From: an uncultured Pelagibacteraceae bacterium
GTDB taxonomy: Bacteria > Pseudomonadota > Alphaproteobacteria > Pelagibacterales > Pelagibacteraceae
Assembly (NCBI GenBank): GCA_902586485.1
Contig: CACIHO010000003.1
Span: 1 to 64,000 of the forward strand
Reading direction: 5' to 3'
Length of the DNA stretch: 64,000 bases
Positions 17,265 to 27,963 of this stretch are shown here, in pieces (position 1 is the stretch's first letter; each line of letters begins with the position of its first letter). The position numbers and the translations under genes were made by a program. The notes under the pieces were generated by a model. The model did not search any database and was not told the origin of the DNA. It saw only the letters and a program-made list of their open reading frames with translations.

Positions 17265-18481
17265 TATAAATTAAATATTTTTTTACAGTTGTTTATTGAC
17301 TGGTTTAGCTGATCTAAATCTTCTTTTGTGTTATAAATACCAACTGATGCTCTAGCACTAGCTGGGATATTTAATTTATCATGTAGAATTTGACAACAAT
17401 GATGTCCTGCTCTTATTGCAACCCCGTCTTCATCCAAGATAGTTGCAATATCATGAGGGTGAACTCCTTCTATAGTGAATGATAAAACTCCTCCTTTATT
17501 TTTTGGATTTCCAATGAGTTTAACTGAGTTATTTTTTTGTAATAGCTCTTGTCCATATTCAACTAAGTCTGCTTCGTGTTTCATAACATTTTCTATACCA
17601 ATGCTTTCTAAAAATTTTATTGATTGGTCGAAAGCAATTACTTGTGCTGTAGCCATAGTTCCTGCCTCGTATTTGTTTGGCAATTCACCATAGGAAATCC
17701 TATCTTTTTTAACTTCATTAATCATTCCTCCACCACCTTGGTATGGAGGTAATTCTTCTAACCATTTTTTCTTACCGTAAAGGACTCCCAAACCTGTAGG
17801 TCCATACATTTTGTGACATGAAATTGCATAGAAATCACAATCTAAATCTTGCATATCTAATTTTAAATGTGGTGCTCCTTGGCATCCGTCAACTACAACA
17901 ATTATTCCTTTTGAATGTGCAAGCTGGGTAATTTCTTTTACTGGTAAAATTGCACCTGTAACATTGGACAGGTGAGTAATAGAAATTAATTTCGTTTTTG
18001 GAGTTATTTTTTTTTCTATTTCCTCGAGAGTGATTTCACCTTCTTCGTTTATTTCAGCAAAATTAATTTTTATATTTTTTGATTTCCTCAAGAAATGCCA
18101 TGGAACATAATTTGAATGATGTTCTAGTTCTGTAATTAATACTTCGTCACCTTCCTGTAAGTAGCTTTGACCCAATGTATTGGCAACTAAATTTAGTGCT
18201 TCAGTAGCACCTTTTGTAAAGACAATTTCATTTTTATCTTTAGCGTTAATATATTTTTGAACAGATGATCTTGTATTTTCATACAAATTAGTAGCAGCAA
18301 CTGCAAGATAATGAACACTTCTACCAACATTTGAAAATTGTTTGGTATAAAATTCATTAATTCTATCTACAACTATTTTTGGTTTTTGTGATGAATTTGC
18401 ACTATCTAAATATACTAGATCATTATTTTGAATTTTTTCATCAAAAATTGGAAATTCTTTTTTTATCTGATCTATATTCAT
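17264..18481 (-). CDS. sufS: Cysteine desulfurase SufS
   Basis: 405 residues, class II desulfurase. PLP-site motifs are visible: ELEHHSNYVPW, VVDGCQGAPH, and the Schiff-base lysine in SCHKMYGPTG. The active cysteine lies in RAGHHCCQI. It takes sulfur from cysteine and passes it to SufU. Its start overlaps the sufD stop by four bases (ATGA). Length and order in the operon are normal. Confidence 0.96.
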   Translation of the reverse strand: MNIDQIKKEFPIFDEKIQNNDLVYLDSANSSQKPKIVVDRINEFYTKQFSNVGRSVHYLAVAATNLYENTRSSVQKYINAKDKNEIVFTKGATEALNLVANTLGQSYLQEGDEVLITELEHHSNYVPWHFLRKSKNIKINFAEINEEGEITLEEIEKKITPKTKLISITHLSNVTGAILPVKEITQLAHSKGIIVVVDGCQGAPHLKLDMQDLDCDFYAISCHKMYGPTGLGVLYGKKKWLEELPPYQGGGGMINEVKKDRISYGELPNKYEAGTMATAQVIAFDQSIKFLESIGIENVMKHEADLVEYGQELLQKNNSVKLIGNPKNKGGVLSFTIEGVHPHDIATILDEDGVAIRAGHHCCQILHDKLNIPASARASVGIYNTKEDLDQLNQSINNCKKIFNL

Positions 18482-19725
18482 TCTTTAATTCCTATCATAT
18501 TTTTTATTAAATTTTTTATTTCCGAGTCAGTAATTTTTTCTACAACATCAAGCAGGAAACCATTGATTAATAGCTCTCTTGATTGCTGATAACTTAAGCC
18601 TCTAGACATCAAATAAAATATAGAATCTTCATTTAAGCTACCTGAAGCTGAGCCATGCGAACACTTAACGTCATCAGCATAAATTTCTAGTTCTGGCTTA
18701 GCATTAAACTCCGATTCTTTATTTAACAATATTGCTTTACTCAATTGGTATCCATCAGTTTTCTGAGCATCTGAATTTACAAATATTTTTCCTTGATATA
18801 CTGCTTTAGAACTTCCATCTAAAACACTTTTAATTAGTTGATAACTTTTTGTATTTTCAGTTAAATGATTTATTATTGATCTGATTTCGTGATGTTTATC
18901 ATTATTCAATGAAAAAACACCATTTACAAAAGATGATGCATAAACTCCATTTAAATTACAATTTATCTCATTTTTAGAAAAATTTGATCCAGAGGATAAA
19001 ATAAATGTTTCAGAAATACTGTTCTTATCTTGATCAATATTGTTAAAAGAATACTTGATATTTTTATTTTCAAATTTATCTACTTTATAATTTTTTAAAA
19101 CTGCATTTTCCTTTAACTCAAAGTTATAAAATATATTTAAAAAATTCTTTTCAGATGTATCATTAAACAAATCAATTAATCTTAATGAGCTATCATTATC
19201 TAGTTCAAAATTAAGTCGTAAATTAATGTTTTTAGACCAAATTTTTGAATTTGTTGTATGATAGATAATAAGAGGTTTTACTAACTGATAACCTTTTTTT
19301 ACCAATATTTTAAAACATTTATTAGTAAAAGCATTGTTCAAGTCAGATAATGAATTGCTATTTTTAAATTCATTAATAGTTTCTGATTGATCAATTATTT
19401 CTATTTGATCTTTTTTTTCATATTCAAAATCAATTTTTTCAATTCTACCATTTATAAAAACTATTTTATTATGCTCTAATCCATCTACAAATACAGATGT
19501 ATCAACTTTATTAGTAGATGTTTGGTCATTATAGAAACTAAGTTCTCCAATATTATTTTTTATTATTTGATTCAAATCTGAAAATTTCCAATCTTCCTCT
19601 TTTCTATTTGGAAAACCTTTGTCTATGAAATTGTCTAAACAAAATTTTTTTATTTCAATATCTTTTTGAGATAAACTTAAATTTTTTATACTATTATCAA
19701 AATCTTTTTGTAATTGTTCTTTCAT
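18478..19725 (-). CDS. sufD: Iron-sulfur scaffold subunit SufD
   Basis: 415 residues. The N-terminal half is poorly conserved and Asn/Lys-rich, as usual in A+T-rich genomes. The C-terminal beta-helix part is recognisable from YQGKIFVNSDAQKTDGYQ, EIYADDVKCSHGSASG and SRGLSYQQSRELLINGFL. It pairs with SufB on the SufC dimer to build clusters. It is flanked by sufC and sufS with no gaps. Confidence 0.94.
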   Translation of the reverse strand: MKEQLQKDFDNSIKNLSLSQKDIEIKKFCLDNFIDKGFPNRKEEDWKFSDLNQIIKNNIGELSFYNDQTSTNKVDTSVFVDGLEHNKIVFINGRIEKIDFEYEKKDQIEIIDQSETINEFKNSNSLSDLNNAFTNKCFKILVKKGYQLVKPLIIYHTTNSKIWSKNINLRLNFELDNDSSLRLIDLFNDTSEKNFLNIFYNFELKENAVLKNYKVDKFENKNIKYSFNNIDQDKNSISETFILSSGSNFSKNEINCNLNGVYASSFVNGVFSLNNDKHHEIRSIINHLTENTKSYQLIKSVLDGSSKAVYQGKIFVNSDAQKTDGYQLSKAILLNKESEFNAKPELEIYADDVKCSHGSASGSLNEDSIFYLMSRGLSYQQSRELLINGFLLDVVEKITDSEIKNLIKNMIGIKE

Positions 19726-20460
19726 TTAATTAAAATTTTCATATCCTTTTTTTTCTAATTCTAAAGCTAAATCTGGACCACCAGATTTTACAATTTTTCC
19801 ATTCATCAAAACGTGAACAAAGTCAGGTTTTATGTAATCAAGTAATCTTTGGTAGTGTGTGATAATTAAAAATGAATTGTTTTTATCTCTCAAAGTGTTA
19901 ACTCCATCTGCAACAATCTTTAAAGCATCAATATCTAAACCAGAATCAGTCTCATCTAAGATTGATAGTTTTGGAGCTAACAACGACATTTGCAAAATTT
20001 CGTTTTTCTTTTTTTCTCCTCCAGAAAAACCAACATTTAGTTGTCTGTTTAGTTTTTCTTCATCAAATTTTAATTTTTTAGATTTTTCTTTAACTAATTT
20101 TAGAAACTCAATAGCATCCAGCTCTTTCTCGCCTCTCGCTTTTCTTACAGCATTCAAAGAAGTTTTTAAAAATATATTTGTATTTACGCCAGGAATTTCT
20201 AAAGGATATTGGAAAGCTAAAAATATACCCTTGTGTGCTCTTTCCTCTGTTTCAAGTTCAAATAAATCTTTTTCTTCAAAAAGAACTTCCCCTGAAACTT
20301 CATAGCCTTTTTTTCCTGATAAAATGTTGGACAATGTGCTTTTTCCAGATCCATTAGGACCCATAATTGCATGAACCTCACCAGGATTTATATCTAAGGA
20401 TAGCCCATTTAAAATAGACTTATTATCAATCGTTGCATTTAAATTATTTATTTTTAGCAT
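19726..20460 (-). CDS. sufC: SUF system ATPase SufC
   Basis: 244 residues, a soluble ABC-type ATPase. Walker A is GPNGSGKST near residue 34, the signature is VGFSGGEKKKNEI, and Walker B reads LSILDETDSGLD. The FSGGEKK form and the ETDSGLD end are specific for SufC. It drives conformational change in SufBD. Its ATG overlaps the sufB stop (TAATG) and its own stop abuts the sufD ATG. Confidence 0.97.
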   Translation of the reverse strand: MLKINNLNATIDNKSILNGLSLDINPGEVHAIMGPNGSGKSTLSNILSGKKGYEVSGEVLFEEKDLFELETEERAHKGIFLAFQYPLEIPGVNTNIFLKTSLNAVRKARGEKELDAIEFLKLVKEKSKKLKFDEEKLNRQLNVGFSGGEKKKNEILQMSLLAPKLSILDETDSGLDIDALKIVADGVNTLRDKNNSFLIITHYQRLLDYIKPDFVHVLMNGKIVKSGGPDLALELEKKGYENFN

Positions 20461-21902
20461 TAGCCTACACTTCCTTCCAAACTGATACCTACAAGTTTTT
20501 GTGCTTCTACAGCAAATTCCATAGGCAGTTGTTGCAAAACTTCCTTACAAAAACCGTTAACAATTAAGCCGACTGCTTCCTCTGGATTTAATCCTCTTTG
20601 TTGGCAATAATGTAACTGCTCTTCACTTATCTTAGATGTGGTTGCCTCGTGAGCAATATTGGACTCAGAATTTTTATTTTTTATATAAGGCACAGTGTGA
20701 GCTCCGCATTTGTTACCCATTAATAATGAGTCGCACTGAGTATAATTAGTTGAATTTTTTGCTTTTGATGAAATATCAACTAAACCTCTATAAGTCATAT
20801 CTGAACTACCAGCTGATATTCCTTTCGAAATTATTTTACTTTTAGTATTTTTGCCTAAATGGATCATTTTGGTACCTGTATCTGCTTTCTGGTGGTTGTT
20901 AGTAATGGCTATTGAATAAAACTCACCAACAGAATTATCTCCTTTTAGAATACAACTAGGATACTTCCAGGTAATTGCGGAACCTGTTTCAACTTGTGTC
21001 CAGGAAATTTTAGAATTTTTTCCTTTGCACAAACCTCTTTTTGTTACAAAATTATAAATTCCACCTTTTCCATCTTTATCGCCTGGATACCAATTTTGTA
21101 CGGTTGAATATTTTATTTCCGCATCATCAAGTGCAATTAATTCTACATTAGCAGCATGCAATTGATTTTCATCTCTCATTGGAGCTGTACATCCTTCTAA
21201 GTAACTAACATAACTTCCTTTGTCTGCAATAATTAAAGTTCTTTCAAATTGACCTGTATTAGATGCATTAATTCTAAAATAAGTTGATAGTTCCATTGGA
21301 CATCTAACACCCTCTGGAATGTATACAAAAGAACCATCTGTAAAAACTGCTGAATTTAATGTTGCAAAAAAATGATCACTTGTTGGAATTACAGATCCTA
21401 AATATTTTTTGACTAATTCAGGGTGATTTTGAATTGCCTCTGATATAGGACAAAATATTATTCCTTGTTTAGTTAATTCATCTTTAAAGGTAGTAGCTAC
21501 AGAAACTGAGTCAAATACAGCATCAACAGCTATTCCATTTAATCTCGCTTGCTCTTGTAAAGGAATTCCAAGTTTTTTATAAGTTTCTAAAAGTTTAGGA
21601 TCCAGTTCATCTAAGCTCTTTGGCTTATCTTTCAAGCTTTTAGGTGCAGAGTAATAATATAAATCTTGATAATCTATTTTTGGAAATTTAGGTTTCTGCC
21701 AATCTGGTTCTTTTAATACTTTAAATCTTTCAAAAGCTTTTAGTCTAAACTCAAGCATCCATGCAGGTTCTTTTTTAATATTAGATATAAATTTAATGAC
21801 ATCTTCATTCAAACCTTTTGGGGCTTGAATATTTTCTATGTCTGTCGAAAAACCATATTTATAGTCTTTTAAATTATTTATCTCTTTTTGTCTGTTATCC
21901 AT
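20460..21902 (-). CDS. sufB: Iron-sulfur scaffold subunit SufB
   Basis: 480 residues, normal length. Recognised by [50 protein letters not shown] and the C-terminal [15 protein letters not shown]. It is the main scaffold on which clusters form with SufC and SufD. It is the first structural gene after the regulator iscR, one base downstream of it, and so shares the IscR-controlled promoter. Confidence 0.97.
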   Translation of the reverse strand: MDNRQKEINNLKDYKYGFSTDIENIQAPKGLNEDVIKFISNIKKEPAWMLEFRLKAFERFKVLKEPDWQKPKFPKIDYQDLYYYSAPKSLKDKPKSLDELDPKLLETYKKLGIPLQEQARLNGIAVDAVFDSVSVATTFKDELTKQGIIFCPISEAIQNHPELVKKYLGSVIPTSDHFFATLNSAVFTDGSFVYIPEGVRCPMELSTYFRINASNTGQFERTLIIADKGSYVSYLEGCTAPMRDENQLHAANVELIALDDAEIKYSTVQNWYPGDKDGKGGIYNFVTKRGLCKGKNSKISWTQVETGSAITWKYPSCILKGDNSVGEFYSIAITNNHQKADTGTKMIHLGKNTKSKIISKGISAGSSDMTYRGLVDISSKAKNSTNYTQCDSLLMGNKCGAHTVPYIKNKNSESNIAHEATTSKISEEQLHYCQQRGLNPEEAVGLIVNGFCKEVLQQLPMEFAVEAQKLVGISLEGSVG

Positions 21903-21903
21903 T

Positions 21904-22329
21904 CTAAACTCTTTTTTCTTTATTGTTATTTAACAAATCTTTTAAGCTTTTATTTTCAAAGAATGTATTTATGTGTATCTCTAATTCATCCCATAGATTA
22001 TGAGTAATACACTTTGTGGATTTGCCGTTGCATCCTTTTTTAGATTCTTTTTTACATTGAACAGTTTTTACTTTTTCATCTACTGCATGAAAAATATTTG
22101 TTAATTTAATATCATTTGGGTTTTTATTAAGAACATATCCTCCTTGAGTTCCTCTAATACTTTTTACAATTTCGTTTTTTTTCAATTTAGAAAAAATTTG
22201 CTCTAGATAATCTAAAGATATTCCTTGTCTCAATGATATATCTCTTAATGATACTGGATTGATATTGTCAAACCTAGCTAAATCCACTAATGCCATTACA
22301 GCATATCTACCTTTTGATGTCAGTTTCAT
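21904..22329 (-). CDS. iscR: Rrf2-family iron-sulfur regulator IscR
   Basis: 141 residues. The winged helix-turn-helix starts at once with [18 protein letters not shown]. Three cysteines and a histidine follow at C92, C100, C107 and H110, ahead of the LWDELE segment, matching the cluster-binding pattern of true IscR; some alphaproteobacterial homologues lack it. With a cluster bound it should repress its own operon. A matching operator lies over the promoter at 22362-22382. Confidence 0.95.
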   Translation of the reverse strand: MKLTSKGRYAVMALVDLARFDNINPVSLRDISLRQGISLDYLEQIFSKLKKNEIVKSIRGTQGGYVLNKNPNDIKLTNIFHAVDEKVKTVQCKKESKKGCNGKSTKCITHNLWDELEIHINTFFENKSLKDLLNNNKEKRV

Positions 22330-22352
22330 ATTTTACCCTTAAATTGTGGGTT

Positions 22353-22380
22353 TTTATACATACCTGACTAAAATGGTCAA
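22353..22380 (-). promoter_or_regulatory. Promoter of the iscR-suf operon
   Basis: Read on the minus strand, TTGACC (22380-22375) and TATAAA (22358-22353) are spaced by 16 bases and would start transcription near 22345, about 16 bases before the iscR ATG. It is one of the best-formed promoters in the window and lies inside the IscR-type operator. Confidence 0.7.
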
Positions 22381-22382
22381 GT
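22362..22382. promoter_or_regulatory. IscR type-1-like operator
   Basis: ACCTGACTAAAATGGTCAAGT is a 21-base imperfect palindrome, ACyTGAC on both arms. It agrees with the enterobacterial type 1 IscR site (GACT-A/T-rich-AGTC core) except for one core base. It covers the -35 box and spacer of the suf promoter, so a bound repressor would block polymerase. The gene next to it encodes a cysteine-containing IscR. Confidence 0.75.
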
Positions 22383-22466
22383 TTAGAGTTTAAAAAAAAA
22401 CTCACATATTGTCGCTGACTTGTGATAAACGTACATTTTTTTTGAGAATAATAATCAATATCGCTT

Positions 22467-23123
22467 ATGGATAATAAAATTTTAGAAATATTTATACCTG
22501 GTCCTGCAGGAAGGCTTGAGGCTAAATATTATAAAAGTAAAAAAAATACCTCCCCGATTGCTTTAGTATTGCAACCCCATCCACAATATGGAGGTACGAT
22601 GAATAATAAAGTGGTAGTAGATACTTTCCATACATTTATGGATAACGATTTTTCCGTTTGCAGAGTAAATTTTAGAGGTGTTGGTAAAAGCGATGGAGAA
22701 TTTGATAATGGTCAAGGTGAACTTGCTGATGCAGCAGCTGCTTTAGATTGGTTAGAAAGAGAAAATTTTGACAATTCACAATGCTGGGTTTCAGGATTTT
22801 CATTTGGATCTTTAATTGCAATGCAATTATTAATGAGGAGACCAGAAATAAACAGATTTGTAGCTATTTCACCTCAACCAAACGTTTATGATTTTTCTTT
22901 TTTATCCCCATGTCCAACTTCAGGCTTAGTTGTTTTTGGTAAAAAAGATGAGTTAGTACCTGTGGAATACATTACAGAGTTAGATAAAAGATTAAGTGCT
23001 CAAAAAGGAATTAAAGTAGAATTTAATGCAATATCAGAGGCTAATCATTTCTTTTCAAAAACAAGTGATGCTTTACTTAAGCATCTTAATAAATATATAA
23101 AAAAAGAAACAGCGCTTTATTAA
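22467..23123 (+). CDS. Alpha/beta hydrolase (COG2945-like)
   Basis: 218 residues. The catalytic triad is visible as S112 in GFSFGS, D161 in GKKDELV and H194 in EANHFF. The N-terminal half has LQPHPQYGGTMNNKVV and NFRGVGKSDGEFD, as in predicted small alpha/beta hydrolases of the COG2945 group. Substrate unknown; no signal peptide. It is divergent from iscR and ends over the last four bases of anmK. Confidence 0.88.
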   Translation: MDNKILEIFIPGPAGRLEAKYYKSKKNTSPIALVLQPHPQYGGTMNNKVVVDTFHTFMDNDFSVCRVNFRGVGKSDGEFDNGQGELADAAAALDWLERENFDNSQCWVSGFSFGSLIAMQLLMRRPEINRFVAISPQPNVYDFSFLSPCPTSGLVVFGKKDELVPVEYITELDKRLSAQKGIKVEFNAISEANHFFSKTSDALLKHLNKYIKKETALY

Positions 23124-24262
23124 AAATTTTCTACCAGTTTTCCACCCACTGTAAACTCTTTACAACCAGTTGTCGTGCTAAAAGAAATTGGTAAATTTAA
23201 AAAAGACCTTATGGCCAAAAATCCAAATGCCTGTGACTCAATATAATCACCATTTAAATTATAATTATCGATAAATTCCAAAGTAATATTATTTTCATTT
23301 GAAATATAATTTTTTATACAATTAATTAGATTACTATTTTTTCTTCCACCACCACAGAGTAAAAATGTAATATTATTTTTTTGACTAGTATATTTTAAAC
23401 CTTCTGCAATCAAATATGCTGTAAAATTTGTTATAGTAGCACAACCATCTTCTAGCGATAAACCTCTTGAAAAAGATACATCGAAATTTTTAATATCCAT
23501 TGACTCAGAGTAAGAATTTATTTTAAAATTATCTATTGCCTGATTTAGAATTAATTGATCAACTTTCCCTGCACTAGATAGTTCACCATTTTTATCAAAT
23601 TTTTTATTAGAATTATTTCTTATCCATTCATCAATTAAACAATTACCAGGGCCTATATCAAAAGCTGAAAGGTTGTTTTGGAAATTATCTGAGTCGTTAA
23701 TAACTTTTGTAACATTTGCGATACCACCAATATTTAAGAAACCTATTGGAAATTTAATTTCAAAATTTTTATTTATTTTTTTTGATAAAATATGATGAAA
23801 AATTGGTGTTAAAGGTGCACCTTGGCCATTATTTTGAATATCGGCTTGTCTAAAATCATATACGACTTTTTTTTTGATTATTTGAGATAACAATTTCCCG
23901 TCTCCTAATTGATTGGTAATTTTCTCATTTGGGTTATGAAAAATTGTTTGACCATGAAAACCTATCAAATCAATGGGATCTCTATATTTTTTTAATGATA
24001 GATTAATTGCATCAGCATGAAAAAGAGTTAAATTACGCTCTAATTCTCTTAATTTTTCTGAATATTGTAAAAGATCTTTCTTTGTTAAAACTAAATCTCT
24101 TAATCGAACTAACTGATCCTGAAGATTTTTATCATACTCATAATAATCATCTAAAATGTTTGAAAATTCATCGTGTCCATCTGAACTAATTATAGATAAA
24201 TCAATACCATCCATAGATGTTCCGCTCATTAGTCCAATTGCAGTATATAATTTTTTTTTCAT
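23120..24262 (-). CDS. anmK: Anhydro-N-acetylmuramic acid kinase
   Basis: 380 residues. The N-terminus GLMSGTSMDGIDLS is the diagnostic ATP-site signature; GFHGQTIFHNP, FDIGPGNCLIDEW and LLCGGGRKN follow. It phosphorylates and opens anhydroMurNAc released from the wall so that it can be reused. It sits head-to-head with tyrS, a pairing common in Proteobacteria. Confidence 0.95.
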   Translation of the reverse strand: MKKKLYTAIGLMSGTSMDGIDLSIISSDGHDEFSNILDDYYEYDKNLQDQLVRLRDLVLTKKDLLQYSEKLRELERNLTLFHADAINLSLKKYRDPIDLIGFHGQTIFHNPNEKITNQLGDGKLLSQIIKKKVVYDFRQADIQNNGQGAPLTPIFHHILSKKINKNFEIKFPIGFLNIGGIANVTKVINDSDNFQNNLSAFDIGPGNCLIDEWIRNNSNKKFDKNGELSSAGKVDQLILNQAIDNFKINSYSESMDIKNFDVSFSRGLSLEDGCATITNFTAYLIAEGLKYTSQKNNITFLLCGGGRKNSNLINCIKNYISNENNITLEFIDNYNLNGDYIESQAFGFLAIRSFLNLPISFSTTTGCKEFTVGGKLVENF

Positions 24263-24307
24263 TGATATGTTTTTTAAAAAAAATTTGTATATTGTAACTA
24301 TAAACTT

Positions 24308-25537
24308 ATGAATAAATTTTTAAAAGAATTTAAAGATAGAGGTTTTTTCTATCAATGCACAAGTGAAGAAGAGCTATCTAAACAATTAGATGAAGAAAAT
24401 ATAAAAGGTTACATAGGTTTTGATTGTACTGCTGAAAGCTTACATGTGGGCAGCTTACTTCAAATAATGTGTTTACGACTACTTCAAAAAAATGGACATC
24501 GACCAATAGTTTTACTTGGTGGAGGAACTACAAGAATTGGGGATCCATCTGGTAAAGATAAAACTAGAAAAATATTAAGTGAAGATGAGATTGAAAAAAA
24601 TATTGAAAATATCAAAAATATTTTAAAAAAATTTTTAGATAATGATGATCCAAATACAAAGCCAATATTTGTAAACAATTATACTTGGCTTAAAAATTTA
24701 AATTATATTTCATTTTTAAGAGATATTGGAAAACATTTCACGATAAATAGAATGCTAACATTTGATAGTGTAAAACTTAGATTAGATAGAGAACAATCTC
24801 TAAGCTATATGGAGTTTAATTATATGATTTTACAAGCATATGATTTTCTTGAATTAAATAAGAAAGAAAATTGTGTCTTACAAATTGGAGGTTCAGATCA
24901 ATGGGGAAACATTGTTAATGGTGTTGAGCTAATTAAAAGATATTCTAATAATCAAACCTTTGGTTTAACAACTCCATTAATTACACTAGCAACTGGTGCT
25001 AAAATGGGAAAAACTGAAAGTGGGGCTATTTGGTTAGATGAAAAATACTTATCTACTTATGATTATTGGCAATTTTGGAGAAACGTAGATGATAGAGATG
25101 TAATAAAATTTTTAAAAATGTTTACCGAAATTGAAATTAAGGAAATAGAAAAAATTAAAAATAAAGACATAAATGAATTAAAAATACTACTTGCTAATAA
25201 AACCACAGAAATGTTACATGGAAAGGAAGCAGCTAAAAATTCTGAGCAAGCAGCAAAAGAAGCTTTCTCTGGAAACACTCTAGGTTCGAACTTACCTAAA
25301 GTTAATATTCAATCAAATAAAATAGAAGAAAAAATAAATATAGTAGATCTTGTTTTATTATCTAAACTAGAAAACTCGAAAAGTGAAATCAGAAGACTTA
25401 TAAAAGGGAGTGCGGTTAAAATAAATGACGATGTTATTTCAGATGAAAAATTCGAAATCAATAAAAATTTATTTAAAGATAATTATCTTAAACTTTCCCT
25501 TGGAAAAAAAAGACATATTAAAATAGAATTAAATTAA
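24308..25537 (+). CDS. tyrS: Tyrosyl-tRNA synthetase
   Basis: 409 residues. The class I ATP-site motif appears as DCTAESLHVGSLLQ (HIGH-like HVGS), the tyrosine pocket as QIGGSDQWGNI, and the second motif as KMGKTESGA (KMSKS-like). The C-terminal S4-like domain from about residue 345 binds tRNA. It charges tRNATyr. The last four bases overlap the end of the convergent AsmA-like gene. Confidence 0.96.
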   Translation: MNKFLKEFKDRGFFYQCTSEEELSKQLDEENIKGYIGFDCTAESLHVGSLLQIMCLRLLQKNGHRPIVLLGGGTTRIGDPSGKDKTRKILSEDEIEKNIENIKNILKKFLDNDDPNTKPIFVNNYTWLKNLNYISFLRDIGKHFTINRMLTFDSVKLRLDREQSLSYMEFNYMILQAYDFLELNKKENCVLQIGGSDQWGNIVNGVELIKRYSNNQTFGLTTPLITLATGAKMGKTESGAIWLDEKYLSTYDYWQFWRNVDDRDVIKFLKMFTEIEIKEIEKIKNKDINELKILLANKTTEMLHGKEAAKNSEQAAKEAFSGNTLGSNLPKVNIQSNKIEEKINIVDLVLLSKLENSKSEIRRLIKGSAVKINDDVISDEKFEINKNLFKDNYLKLSLGKKRHIKIELN

Positions 25538-27963
25538 TTTTTTTTAATTTTCTCTAAAGTTCTAGTAATAAACCTGGGTGTTAAAGTTTTTATAGGATTT
25601 ACAGTAGTTTCTAGATTTTTAGGTGGCCCTTTAATTTTAAAACTGACTCCAAAAACACCATCGCCCACTTTCTTTCCAATCAATAAATCTCCAAGTAAAG
25701 GTATTGAAGCAATAGATCTATTAATTGTTGTCGCAGGAACCAAAGTTCCTCTTAAACTGATTAATTTATCTTCCTCAATGTATCCTTCTAATAAAATAGA
25801 TATTGCTGGTCCAATCGCATATAACTCTTGAATTTTCATAAGTTTATCTTGATTGGTAAAATTCATTTCAAAATCTGTAAATCTAATCCCCTCTCCTGTA
25901 AGTAAGTCCGCTATTCCTTGAAGAGATGCAAGAGCTAATAATTTTGCTAAAGCTGGAATTTCTTTAACTTTAAAATTATCAATTACTAACTTAGATGTTG
26001 AAATTCCATCTTTTTTTAAAGAGTAAAAGTCTAAATATCCTTCTCTATCATCTTTAAATCCTTTAATGAATTTATATCTGTCTACAAGGGGTTTTGCCTT
26101 AGATGAGAAAAGAGTGGTAATTTTTTCACCTTGATCATTTCTTCTAATTGTAAATTTTATATTTTGTGAATTGTTATAAAAGGCCAAAATATCTGCCTCC
26201 TCTAGTTTATTATTAATTATGTTTATCTTTCCTTTTAAATCTTTAACAAAATATATTTTATCAATGTAAACTTCATCAAAATTTAAGTCCATATTTACGT
26301 TATTTTCAAAAAGATTATTTTCTTTTTTATAATCGGCATCTAGTAAATTCGAAATTAAAGAATTTGCATTGAATGAATTGCCATCAATTAAATAATTTTG
26401 GCCCTCAACTTTTTTTATATTATAATTATTTGTTTTATTTTCTGAATCTAAATAATTAAAATTTGCCTGATCAATTTTTATTATTTGATTAGAGTCGTTT
26501 AGATATAAATTCTTAATTTTAATATTGTTATTTTCTTCTTTAAGAATAAAGCTGTTTATATTTAGATTTTTGTTATTTTTCAACTCTCCGTTAATTAGAA
26601 GATTCATTTTACTTTTATCTTTTTTTTTATAATTAATATTATCAATTTGAAATTTTGTATTTTTTACATTTAAATTAGTATTAAAACTTATCTTATTTTC
26701 TTTTTGCTCAATAAAATAATCAATTTCTTCAAAATCTTTATCAATTTTAAATTTTCCAGTACCTGAAAAAATTAGGTTATTATTTTTAAAATTAATTTTT
26801 AATTTTTGATTATTTAAATTAATATTTTTATTAGTTTGAGGGAAAAACATTTTTAAAAAATCTTGTTGCTCTAAAACTACATTTTTAAAAAATAATTCAG
26901 ATTCTATACTTAAATCCTTATCTTTTTTATTTATAAAATATTTAATTTCATCTACTTCATCAGTATTTAACTGAATTTGCCCCTCACCATTAATTGATAA
27001 ATTGTTGTCCTTATAATTTAAATTTAATTTATGATTATTAAGTAAAATTAGTTTATCAACTTGAGGAAAGTAGTTATTGACTATTTTTAAATTTTTATAT
27101 TTTAGCTGAGTTATATTTATGTCAGAATTTAAAACAATATTTTTAACTTTGAATTTTTCATCTATTTCTAAAGATAAGTCATTACTTGTTTTAAATTTAG
27201 CATCATCAATAATTATATTTTCAAAACTTATATTTAATAATTTTAAAAAATTTGAATTTAAACTTGATTGATTATTTTCAAAAATTGTATCAATTAGAAA
27301 ACTATTTTTTTTCTTTTTTACGTTTAGTTTTTTTGAAATAAAATTTACTTCTTCTGCTTTAAAATTTATTTCATCAAAATGATATTTATCTTTTTGAAAG
27401 TCGAAATTAAAATTTATATTCTTAAAGTTAGCTTTATTTAAAAAATTAATACTTGCATCTTTTATCAAACCTTCAATTTCATAATCATTTTTAATTTTGC
27501 CATTTTCATCGATATTCAATCTTAGATCTATAATTACGTGACCTTTTTTTATAATTTTTTCCAATATAAATAACTCAGGTTTGTTGGTTGTTGTGCGAAT
27601 AAATTTAATTAAATCATTTAATAATATAGACTTAGTAGTTACCTCTATATTTGACGATGAAATCTTGTTTTTAATTAAAGAACTGATGGAAACTTGAGTT
27701 TTTATGCTTTCTAATGCTAAAGGTCTTTTTGAAAAATATACTGTGGTTCCAACTGTTTTTGCAAAAATTTTTAATTTAAAAGGATCTAGAGTTAATTTTA
27801 TTTTTTTTAAATCTACTTCTATCTTTTTATTTATAAGTGAAATTCTTTTTTTAATTTGATCGTTAAATTTATCAGTCTCAATACCTACGGTACTAAAGTA
27901 AACTGTCAAAATAACTAACACTGACAAAACTAAGATGAAATATTTTAAAATATTACTTTTCAT
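25534..27963 (-). CDS. AsmA-like/YhdP-type envelope protein
   Basis: 809 residues. A single N-terminal membrane anchor (about residues 8-25) precedes a long low-complexity, Asn/Lys-rich region of repeated short beta-strands, and a better conserved end with GYLDFYSLKKDG, LASLQGIADLLTGEGI and VSFKIKGPPKN. This layout fits the AsmA/DUF3971 superfamily, whose large members bridge the periplasm and are implicated in phospholipid transport to the outer membrane. The specific member is uncertain. It overlaps the end of prfB by 11 bases. Confidence 0.75.
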   Translation of the reverse strand: MKSNILKYFILVLSVLVILTVYFSTVGIETDKFNDQIKKRISLINKKIEVDLKKIKLTLDPFKLKIFAKTVGTTVYFSKRPLALESIKTQVSISSLIKNKISSSNIEVTTKSILLNDLIKFIRTTTNKPELFILEKIIKKGHVIIDLRLNIDENGKIKNDYEIEGLIKDASINFLNKANFKNINFNFDFQKDKYHFDEINFKAEEVNFISKKLNVKKKKNSFLIDTIFENNQSSLNSNFLKLLNISFENIIIDDAKFKTSNDLSLEIDEKFKVKNIVLNSDINITQLKYKNLKIVNNYFPQVDKLILLNNHKLNLNYKDNNLSINGEGQIQLNTDEVDEIKYFINKKDKDLSIESELFFKNVVLEQQDFLKMFFPQTNKNINLNNQKLKINFKNNNLIFSGTGKFKIDKDFEEIDYFIEQKENKISFNTNLNVKNTKFQIDNINYKKKDKSKMNLLINGELKNNKNLNINSFILKEENNNIKIKNLYLNDSNQIIKIDQANFNYLDSENKTNNYNIKKVEGQNYLIDGNSFNANSLISNLLDADYKKENNLFENNVNMDLNFDEVYIDKIYFVKDLKGKINIINNKLEEADILAFYNNSQNIKFTIRRNDQGEKITTLFSSKAKPLVDRYKFIKGFKDDREGYLDFYSLKKDGISTSKLVIDNFKVKEIPALAKLLALASLQGIADLLTGEGIRFTDFEMNFTNQDKLMKIQELYAIGPAISILLEGYIEEDKLISLRGTLVPATTINRSIASIPLLGDLLIGKKVGDGVFGVSFKIKGPPKNLETTVNPIKTLTPRFITRTLEKIKKN

